64,000 nt of DNA, taken from assembly GCA_017163975.1 (NCBI GenBank), contig JAFFSR010000237.1, forward strand, positions 2,914,001 to 2,978,000. Direction: 5' to 3'. This document shows positions 55,828 to 64,000 of this stretch, in pieces (the stretch's first letter is position 1; every line of letters begins with the position of its first letter). Below the pieces are notes generated by a model that was given only the letters and a program-made list of their open reading frames with translations, was not told the origin of the DNA and ran no database searches. A program made the position numbers and the translations under genes. Source of the stretch: Anastatus disparis (Eukaryota > Arthropoda > Insecta > Hymenoptera > Eupelmidae).

Positions 55828-56896
55828 TTTTTTTTAAAAATTATAGAAAATATGCTTTATTATAGATAAAGCATTGTATAATATCTCTCCTGCTTTGAAT
55901 AAATTAAATAATTAAGTATTTATTATATAAATGTATCGATAAACTTTTACAGATATTATTAGTTAAGATAATGTTTTCCATTGTTAAAGTGAAGCGCATT
56001 TTCTTAGATACATCATAAATTAAGTAATTAAATTTAAAAAATATTGAAATAATATGTCTATGCAATACAAAGGGGATAAATCATAAAAAGTCAGGTATAA
56101 TAATTTCAGGTAACTATGATAATTTAATTTGTTACCATATTCAATAAAATCGAAAAGGATTATATTTTAGGATTAATGAAAATTTTTATAATCCTTTCTT
56201 TTGGTTTTTCCAAAATTAATTCTGAGCTTAAAGTCTTCGGTAAATGTGATTAAAATTGATCCAAGTAAAAATTCAGGTACAGTTTAATTTCAGACTTCAG
56301 TTTGATTTCAGACTTTACTTGGAATAATTGACACGTACTATTGAGTCCGAAATAAGTAAAAATCAGATTTGTAATTTTCTTGAAGAATATTTTTAAAAAT
56401 TTTATATATAAACGAGAATAAAAATTTCACGGAATCAGTTATTACGAGCATTAGATAATTAGCTGCAATAAATTTTGTGATATTTTTATTTCATTATTCC
56501 AAAAGTCTATTTATTAATATTTAAAATGCAAGAAATAAAAATTTGTGACTCGATTGAAATTGAAAAAATAGGATCTATTAATTTTAAATCGAAATTTCTC
56601 AGATTTGATTTTATCGCATGTCGCATCTAGCAGTGTATGTTATAGATGATTTAAATGTTGATTTGAGATTTTATTCAATACTGCTAACTATTAATCGTCG
56701 TTTATAATAAATTATATATTTAATTTATTATAATGAAATTAATTTATGAATTGATCCTGTTTTGTTGAAAAAAGTTCTTCATATCTTTAATTATAAATTT
56801 TCTAATCAAATGTAATTTTCAATTATTGCTACTCGTATTGTAATCACAGCTATCATATCACGCGCAAATTTATCACTAAATTCCAATATATATATA

Positions 56897-57545
56897 TGGA
56901 ACATTTCACACCAACTGGAAGAGTAAAAAAATAAAAATCGCTGAAACTCTGAGAATGTATTCTGTTTGTTACCTAAAATATGTGAAAAAATTTTCAAGGA
57001 TCTAGATTGAAAGTATCAAGAGCTATAGACCCTTGAAATTTGAGAATTTTTGAAAATTTTTGAAAATTTTTGGAAAAGTCCCAACTTTATCATTTTTTTT
57101 CTGAAAATCCTGATGTTTTAGAGAGAAATTCATAAGAATACTTCTTGTTGTTAATAAAGAGGAGAGTAAGCATGATTTTTCACAGACCTTAATTTAAAGT
57201 GTTCTATTGGTTCTTATATGTATTACATAATAATAGAAATACATATAAGAACCAATAGAAAACTTCAAAATTCAGGTTTGTGAAAAATCATGCTTACTCT
57301 CCTCTTCATTTACGACAAGAAGTATTCTTATGAATTTCTCTCTAAAATATCAGCATTTTCAGAAAAAAAATGATAAATCTGGGACTTTTCCAAAAATTTT
57401 GAAAAATTTCAGGGATTTTTAGCTCTTGATCATTCCAACCTAAATCCTTGAAATTTTTTTTACATATTTTGGGTAATAAAAAGAATATATTCTCAGAGTT
57501 TCAGCGACTTTTATTTTTTTGCTCTTCCAGTTGGTGTGAAATGTC

Positions 57546-57548
<3 letters not shown>
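56897..57548. mobile_element. 652-bp palindromic MITE
   Basis: Ends TGGAACATTTCACACCAAC and GTTGGTGTGAAATGTCCCA belong to arms of about 320 bp that pair along their length with moderate divergence. The centre folds on GTTCTTATATGTATT/AATACATATAAGAAC. It sits in a TA microsatellite, so the target duplication (TA or longer) cannot be fixed. Absent from copies 1 and 2. Confidence 0.8.
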
Positions 57549-57581
<33 letters not shown>

Positions 57582-57685
57582 GATATATATATATATATAT
57601 ACATATATATTATGTAAATATATATATATATACATATATATTATGTAAATATATATATATACATATATATTATGTAAATATCAAT
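57549..57685. repeat. TA microsatellite with 39-bp higher-order repeat
   Basis: Long (TA)n runs; the phrase ACATATATATTATGTAAATAT recurs three times (about 57600, 57640, 57660). Confidence 0.8.
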
Positions 57686-58060
57686 ATCAGATTGATTAAT
57701 ATTCCATAAACGTGCTAATTATCTAATCTAATTATTTATAGAATTGATTTCAATGATTATTAGTTAATGAGGTAATCCGAAGTTTCAAGAGTTATCAAAA
57801 AAGTTCTGAACCACCCATCATTTTTATCAGATCTCGCTGTCAGATGCTTTTTAATCTTTATTTTTTAATTATCTGGTATATTAGATGAATGTTCTAACTG
57901 AAACTTTCATTGATTTTGATCAACATGGTTGATATTTAGTACAATTTATTAAAATATGAAATATGTGAATCCTTCTAAACGACATTTTAATAATATAAAA
58001 TTAAATTACCTTTTATTAATTTTAATACAATTTCTTAAATATAACGCATTAAGATTTAGA

Positions 58061-58258
58061 GGTAGTCAGTGGCTCATTCGATTGAGCGATGGATTCATAA
58101 TCTTGAGGTTCCGAGTTTGAATCCCGCTCTCGCTGGCTGATTGATACAAGCACCACTGTACGTTACATGTGCTTTGTTCACAAAACACACTTACGATCTC
58201 CGTTGCTAATTAGAATCGCGAAGACAGCATAAATAAGCAACGTTAAATAAAAAAAAAC
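58061..58258 (+). mobile_element. tRNA-derived SINE, copy 2 (about 198 bp)
   Basis: The better-preserved member. The head (58061-58140) has A box TGGCTCATTCGATTGAGCG, the anticodon-arm-like GGATTCATAATC (CAT as in tRNA-Met) and B box GAGTTTGAATCCC. The body and A-rich tail match 55632-55827. Inside the copy-3-only block, so younger than the split from copies 1 and 2. Confidence 0.8.
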
Positions 58259-58299
58259 TCGCGCTCTGAAAATTTGTTGTCTTTTTTCATCCATCTTAA

Positions 58300-58823
58300 G
58301 GTAGTTCTATTGGTCCAGTGGTTCTCATTGTAAAGTAATATGTTTTTTACAAATTCACACTATACGAAAGAGAAATTGGTTGAGTTCTGTGTCTGCACAA
58401 TAATTCAAAAACATGTTTGTGCGCAGATTCTGTAAGTATACACAATACGAATCATAAGACAGCATGTTTACATGTAAATTAATATAGAGTAAGAACATTA
58501 TTTTCCTATTATTTCAGAATTGAGGGTCGATTGCTATAATCTACAAGGTACCATTTTAATCCTTGAGATCTGAAGTATAATATATTTTAATTTCTTTGAA
58601 ATCTATAGAAAACTTTTTACACAATCTTATAAAATGTTACGTTTCAAGCGCTTCGCCCATATACTCTCATGTTAAATTCAGCAAAGATTAAACTAAAATA
58701 TCAAAAAGATGAAGGTGGATATCCACCCAAATCAAAATATCATTGTAAAGCGTAAATCTTAATTTACAACATATTTCAATTTCAAAAAATTCTATAGAAA
58801 AATGGAAAACCAATAGAACTACC
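58300..58823. mobile_element. 524-bp TTAA-flanked non-autonomous element
   Basis: Terminal inverted repeats GGTAGTTCTATTGGT and ACCAATAGAACTACC are flanked by TTAA on both sides (58296-58299, 58824-58827). TTAA duplication is typical of piggyBac-like transposition, but the ends do not start with CCC. The interior is non-coding. Confidence 0.7.
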
Positions 58824-59100
58824 TTAATTAGTTTTTTTCTTATTATATAAAAATAAAAAATATAAAATTTTAAAAGAAAATCACAGATAATATTGAATTA
58901 ATAACTAATATGTTATACTTTCGTTTATAGGTATTGAACAATTTTATAAGTTTGCTAAAATAATTGAATAAATATTAATAATATATTAAAAGCTCTATTA
59001 TGAAATATTTAGATTTAATTAAAACAAGACGATTAATCGTATGTTACCCACAATATTATAATATTCTTACAAGAAAATTTTTTTTTTAAATATATTTTCT

Positions 59101-59174
59101 ACACAGGGCGCGTACAGTGGGTACTTTACTCCCTCCTAACGAAAAGTAAGGTACCCACTGTACGCTGCCTGTGT
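59101..59174. repeat. Hairpin with GCGTACAGTGGGTAC arms
   Basis: ACACAGG...GCGTACAGTGGGTAC pairs with GTACCCACTGTACGC...CCTGTGT around a loop of about 25 bases. Immediately followed by the next hairpin. Confidence 0.75.
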
Positions 59175-59185
59175 TAAAAAATCGT

Positions 59186-59303
59186 ATATTCTCCACGGGA
59201 GTAAACGAAAAATCCCTGTTTGTCACCCTCGCCTTCGGCTCGGGTGACATTTAACATACGATTTAAGACATTTTTCGTTTTTACTCCCTAGGTGAATAAT
59301 ATA
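59186..59303. repeat. Hairpin with GCCTTCGGC core
   Basis: Outer arms GGGAGTAAACGAAAAAT and ATTTTTCGTTTTTACTCCC; inner stem TGTCACCC/GGGTGACA closes on CGCCTTCGGCTCG (59221-59249). Starts with ATCGTATATTCTCC, the motif shared with 53.5 and 54.27 kb. Confidence 0.75.
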
Positions 59304-60076
59304 CTATTAAAATTTTAAAAATATCCCGAAATAAAAATGTTTATATAACTATATATTAATAAAAGTTACTTTTCTGTTGAATGAAAAAATTAATAAAATG
59401 CATGACGATTGCACAATTGATTTTTAGTATTTTTATTGGTTCAATTTTAAAATGATTGTACAATAATTTCATTTGTTAAAATATGAAATAAAATAAAAAT
59501 CATCTTTGCGATAACATAGTATTATCATAGTTTTGTCATCTAGTAGTTAGTATTATCATCTACTTTTTGTAGATAAAATTGCTGAAAATATCCTTTTAAA
59601 TGTTCTAATGCATTTCACATTAGTTAAAAATGGAATAGCAATGTGATAATACAAAACATATAGAATTGAATTATTAAATTTTTTCATCCTTATTTAAAAA
59701 AAAAATAATATCTTTTAGATTTAATAAAAAAGATAGTAATAAAATAATTACGATATCTTTTTTTAGTTTTTGCACTAAGAACAAATAAACTTGAACGATA
59801 ATGTGGAAAATTTTTGAATACTTTTTATTTAGCAAAAACAGAAAAAGCAAATATTTTTTATTCAATCATTTCTGATTTTTCTTTCTCTCAAAAAGTATTA
59901 ATTTTTAGAAAAAAAAATATAAATATATTTTCTATTGGGAAATGTGTGTAGAATACATTTGAATTTTTATAATTTAAAAATGACTTATCCTAATAGTTAA
60001 AACCTATCTACTAAAACACTTACAAAAAAGAGATTTTAACATTTCAAAACCTCACTTTTAATTTATAATATTCAGG

Positions 60077-61833
60077 AAATAATAGTATACAAAAATTCAA
60101 GTGCATTTTACTCATAATTAAAAATTAATACTTTTTGAGAGAGAAAAAAATCAGGAACTGTATGGTTAAGTCAAAAATGATTACTTTTTCTTTTTTACTA
60201 ACTAAAAAGTTTTCAGATGTTTTCTCTGTTGTTGCTAAAGTGTACTCGTTCTTTGCGAAAAAATTAAAAAATCAAATAGTTTTAAATTTAATTAACCTGG
60301 ACCGTTTTTAGGTATACTAAATAGTATTTTTTTTTAGCAATCAAATAAATTAAAACATCTGCAAAATTGTAATTTGTGGAAATTTGAATATATTCGACAA
60401 CTTATTTTTAATCAAAAATATTCTATTAAGTTTATAACTGATTCTTCTTCAATAAAAAGTTTAGAAGTTTATTTAACAAAAAAAAATTCAAGAAATCAAA
60501 ATATTCCATAGCCCTTAACTTTTAACTCCTTTTACTTGAATTTCTAAAAATTTTTCTGTATGTCTGGGGTACGAAAAGGAACATATTTCAAAATTCTCAA
60601 TACTAATCATGTTAGTTGACATGAAAAGTCTCATATATATATATAAATGCATACGTATTGGCTGCTTCTTAAATTATCCAACATATGAGTGACTACATTT
60701 AGAAATATAAGTGAGTAATTAGGATGGAAATAAATATTACTTTAGCATTTAAATATAAATTATCTAAAGCGGAGATCGTATATCTTTGTCCTTTTCTAAT
60801 GAAATAATTTATTTTTTTGCAAAAACTAATAGAGGAAAACACATCTCTTATTAAAAAATGCAATATTTCCTTCTTTGAGAAAAAATTAATCGCTTCATAT
60901 TATAGAAAAATATAAGAATTTTCTAAATAAAATTTATTAATATAACAATTTGATTAATATAACAATTTTATTTTTCAAATTATTCTTGAAAACAGAAAGA
61001 TAAAATTTATTTTTCCTCATCAAAGAAAATATTGTTTATCATTAGGATTAGAGAAGCTTGTTTAAAGTTGAGCTACAGAAATTAAAAATTAAAATTCGTC
61101 AGACTAAAATCATATTCTACATTGTTATATATTAGTACATTTTGTAACGGGTATGAAAAGGTTTTATTTACGAAACGAGAAGTTTACGGCCCAAGCCGAA
61201 GGCGAGGGTCGTAACGAGTTTCGTAAAAAAGCCTTTTCATAACAGTTGTAAACCGTATTTTTTGCCATGAGAGCCAAGAAAGAGCGACGAAGTTGCCATT
61301 TTGGGGTTAGAATGGCAAAAAATATATTTAGCCAAATTATAATAACAATCTAATTTACATAAAATCTATTGTAATTTTAATTGCTTTAAAAGGGCGTGAT
61401 GTAAGAGTTCGAAATATTTAAAGTAGCATTAAAATTTATTGTTTTACTGTAAAATTCACTTCATTAGTAGCAAAACAAAATGTATCAGAAATTTATTAAT
61501 CGGTAGTCCTTTCAATTGCAAAAAATGTAAGAAAGGTGAGGGTATGTTTTTAAATATTTTTTTAAAATAAATTATTGTCTAGATATATATTTTTAAAAAT
61601 ATTTCTATTTTTTATTAAAAATATTTATAAATTTCTTACAATCAAAAATACTTGTTAAAAAATACAGTCACAGGATTACATCTTTAATAGGAGCTAAAAT
61701 GATAATATTGAAAATGTATTACAAAGTTCGCACGAGTCATAGTAATTCTGATATCGTTACATTTTTCGTCTATTATTTTATATTACAATCCTTTTCGATT
61801 AAAACTTATATTAAGACTTATATAATATTTTTA
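60077..61833. other. 3' flank of PAM2/ankyrin copy 3, non-coding
   Basis: Collinear with 8728-10218 apart from two insertions: an AT-rich stretch at about 60635-60690 and the hairpin block at about 61130-61320. No gene. Confidence 0.6.
61152..61241. repeat. Hairpin with CCGAAGGCGAGGG core (copy-3-specific)
   Basis: TATGAAAAGG/CCTTTTCATA, then TTACGAAAC/GTTTCGTAA, then ACGGCCC around AAGCCGAAGGCGAGGGTCGT. Inserted between AATGTAGAATATG-type flanking sequence and ATATATTTAGC, which are contiguous in copies 1 and 2 (about 9700, 45280). Confidence 0.75.
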
Positions 61834-64000
61834 CTATAAAAGTGAACTCCCATAAGCATCTTTTGCATTGATGTTAATGCCAGAATTAATTGATAACTCA
61901 ATCAAATCTTGACACTCTTCTTTAAAAATATGACGCAAAGATTTTGAAGTACTCTCCAAAATCTCTCTGTACTTTCTTAACAGTTTAACAATATCTAATC
62001 GATTATGAAAAATTGCCAAATCGTAAGGTGTGAAATCACGTTTATCTTTGATTGCAATATCGCAACCACTCGATAAAAGTATTTTGGCAATATTTACATT
62101 ACCATTCTGAGCTGCTTCGTGCAATGCCGTCAATCCGAAATCATCTTTAGCATTGACGTTTGCTTCTTGCTGTATTAGCAGACGTACAAATCTTGCATTA
62201 CCATATTTGCACGCTAAATGTAAAATGGTTTTGTTGTTCTTATATTTAATAATATTTATGTTAGCAAAACCTTTGATTAATTCAGCAAATATATCATAGT
62301 TCCTTAATTTCAATGATATACTCAGTGGGGTATTTCCGTACTCATCTTTTATATCGGTAGGTGCTCCACTATCTAATAATGATTTCAACTTTTCTAATGA
62401 GCCCATATGCACTGCTATATGTAACGCTGTTGTTTTAAATATTTTATCACAGCAAGTGCATCTTACCGAATAAATAAATTTATCGAAAACTTTGTCAAAA
62501 TTATCTATAGTTTCGCTAAAGGAACCCTTTTTCAAAATGTCACACAACTTGTATAGCCGCTCACTATTATCAATTATGGAATCTGATATGCGTATTAGAT
62601 CTTGATTAGAATGATTTTCGTCCAAAACACTAGAAAAGTCACTGCTTTCACTGGAAGAATCTTCTGAATTGTATTCTTCTGATGGTACAAAGGGCATAGC
62701 ATATACGTTGAGTGTTCTCGTAACTAGTTTGGTCTTACAAAACTCATACAGGCGATCAATGTTATCAGGAATGAATTTTAATATTTGCATTGAATCTGGA
62801 ATAATTTGATTACCAGCCGAAACACTGGAATAGCCACTGCTTGTACTAAAATAATCTTCTGAATTATATTCTAGTGGCGGAATAAAGGGCAACGCATTTA
62901 CATCCAGAGTTCTCACAGGTTGGTTGGGTTCACACAACTTGTATAGAAGCTCTCTATTGTCTCTGATAAGACTTAATACTTGCATTGACTTTTTATTCAT
63001 ATCATAAACACTGGAAACACTAGAAAACTTACTGCTGACACTGGACGAATCTTCTGAATTGTAACCTCGCGATGGTGTAAAAGAGATTGTATTAACATTC
63101 AGTGTTCTCACTAGATTGGTTTTACACAACTGATATAGATAATCTAAATTATCAAGGATAAATTTTAATATTTTCATTAAATCGGTATTCAAATGATTCT
63201 CAGTTGAAACACTAGAAAAGTTACTGCCAGTGGTAGAATAATCCTCTGAATTGTATTCTCTAGATGGTAAAGAAGGCAAAACATATACATTCAATGTTCT
63301 CACAACTTGTTTGGTTTTAGAAAAATTGTACACATCAAAAGATGGTAGAAAAGACGGCGCGTGTACATTGAGTATACTCTTTTTACACGATGGAATGAAT
63401 AGTAATGCATGTACATTCAGTTTCCTTTTCTTAGACGATGGAATAAAAATCTCAGCATCAACGTTAAGTATTTTCTTGCTATAAGACGGAATGAATGCCA
63501 ATGCATTTGCATTCAGTTTACTTTTTTTAAACGATGGTACAAATACCATTGCATTAACATTGAGTATACTCTTATTGTTTGACGGTACGAAAGGCAACGC
63601 ATTTACATTCAGTTTCCTTTTCTTAGACGATGAAATAAAAATCTCAGCATCAACGTTAAGTTTTTTCTTGGTATAAGATGGAATGAATGGCAATGCATTT
63701 GCATTCAGTTTACTTTTTTTAAACGATGGTACAAATACCATTGCATTAACATTGAGTATACTCTTATTGTTTGACGGTACGAAAGGCAACGCATTTACAT
63801 TCAGTTTCCTTTTCTTAGACGATGGAATAAAAATCTCAGCATCAACGTTAAGTTTTTTCTTGGTATAAGATGGAATGAATGGCAATGCATTTGCATTCAG
63901 TTTACTTTTTTTAAACGATGGTACAAATACCATTGCATTAACATTGAGTATACTCTTATTGTTTGACGGTACGAAAGGCAACGCATTTACATTCAGTTTC
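61834..64000 (-). CDS. PAM2-array / ankyrin-repeat protein, copy 3 (715+ aa, 5' end beyond window)
   Basis: The minus-strand frame is open to the last base; the true start lies outside. It has at least 17 PAM2-type motifs, including three nearly identical 64-residue cycles at the edge, so the array is longer than in copies 1 and 2. Four instead of two modules follow (motif, NSED-rich linker, IxDNxxxLYxLC helix), then the CTCC cluster and five ankyrin repeats almost identical to copy 2. A few motifs are decayed: LNVDAEIFISS lacks the Pro, LNVYVLPSLPS lacks Ala and Phe, and LDVNALPFIPP has Asp for Asn. The stop falls at the same place as in the other copies. The ankyrin half is far more conserved between copies than the module region. 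Confidence 0.83.
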   Translation of the reverse strand, partial: KLNVNALPFVPSNNKSILNVNAMVFVPSFKKSKLNANALPFIPSYTKKKLNVDAEIFIPSSKKRKLNVNALPFVPSNNKSILNVNAMVFVPSFKKSKLNANALPFIPSYTKKKLNVDAEIFISSSKKRKLNVNALPFVPSNNKSILNVNAMVFVPSFKKSKLNANALAFIPSYSKKILNVDAEIFIPSSKKRKLNVHALLFIPSCKKSILNVHAPSFLPSFDVYNFSKTKQVVRTLNVYVLPSLPSREYNSEDYSTTGSNFSSVSTENHLNTDLMKILKFILDNLDYLYQLCKTNLVRTLNVNTISFTPSRGYNSEDSSSVSSKFSSVSSVYDMNKKSMQVLSLIRDNRELLYKLCEPNQPVRTLDVNALPFIPPLEYNSEDYFSTSSGYSSVSAGNQIIPDSMQILKFIPDNIDRLYEFCKTKLVTRTLNVYAMPFVPSEEYNSEDSSSESSDFSSVLDENHSNQDLIRISDSIIDNSERLYKLCDILKKGSFSETIDNFDKVFDKFIYSVRCTCCDKIFKTTALHIAVHMGSLEKLKSLLDSGAPTDIKDEYGNTPLSISLKLRNYDIFAELIKGFANINIIKYKNNKTILHLACKYGNARFVRLLIQQEANVNAKDDFGLTALHEAAQNGNVNIAKILLSSGCDIAIKDKRDFTPYDLAIFHNRLDIVKLLRKYREILESTSKSLRHIFKEECQDLIELSINSGININAKDAYGSSLL

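Larger units (their letters stand above)
56572..64000. repeat. Amplicon copy 3, diverged, runs off the window
   Basis: Collinear with copies 1 and 2 from about GATCTATTAATTTTAAATCG onward but with more substitutions. It lacks the GC-rich insert. Specific insertions are a palindromic MITE (56897-57548), a 1.5-kb block (about 57870-59380) holding a SINE, a TTAA-flanked element and hairpins, and a hairpin block at about 61130-61320. Confidence 0.88.

Overview
This is AT-rich, intron-containing arthropod nuclear DNA, most likely from an insect. The evidence is arthropod-style TATA plus TCAGTT initiators, GT-AG introns, a Yb/TDRD12-type piRNA-pathway gene, a paired-class homeobox, an F-box/LRR gene and many insect-type transposons. 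A hymenopteran is a guess from the repeat and gag flavour, not a demonstration. Single-copy genes are sparse and repeats dominate. I see no true tRNA, rRNA, CRISPR or bacterial-type operon.

The organising feature is an amplicon of about 7 kb that occurs in the same orientation at 1453-16622, 42594-49569 and from 56572 to the window edge. Its 3' end alone is also present at 1-232. Each full copy carries one intronless minus-strand gene (10219-11913, 45792-47486, 61834 to the edge). The first half of that protein is a tandem array of about 14 to more than 17 motifs fitting LNxxAxxFxP, the PAM2 consensus that binds the MLLE domain of cytoplasmic poly(A)-binding protein. The second half is five to six ankyrin repeats. 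Upstream lies a tandemly duplicated core promoter. Copies 1 and 2 are nearly identical. Copy 3 is more diverged and has more motif units. Comparing copies gives clean empty sites for several insertions: a 5.4-kb LINE and a 128-bp TA-flanked MITE in copy 1 only, a GC-rich insert of about 310 bp in copies 1 and 2 but not 3, and several MITEs, SINEs and hairpins in copy 3 only.

Between copies 1 and 2 lie a 1.67-kb palindrome (13563-15230), a 7.8-kb foldback element with 2-kb inverted arms and no coding capacity (16621-24394), a pogo-like MITE, a Yb/TDRD12-like helicase-Tudor gene (26694-28853), a three-exon S50 paired-class homeobox gene with a coding minisatellite (29812-31054), a four-exon multi-pass membrane protein (33311-34722), a spliced gag-derived zinc-knuckle gene (38916-39692) and a kynurenine-aminotransferase-like remnant (40450-40827). 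Between copies 2 and 3 lies a four-exon F-box/LRR gene (50107-52166), followed by hairpin elements and tRNA-derived SINEs.

The most unusual content is the PAM2-array/ankyrin family and its amplification. It looks like a multivalent poly(A)-binding-protein ligand being spread or diversified by segmental duplication. The next most unusual are the giant foldback and a set of hairpins that share an ultrastable GAA/TTCG loop core.
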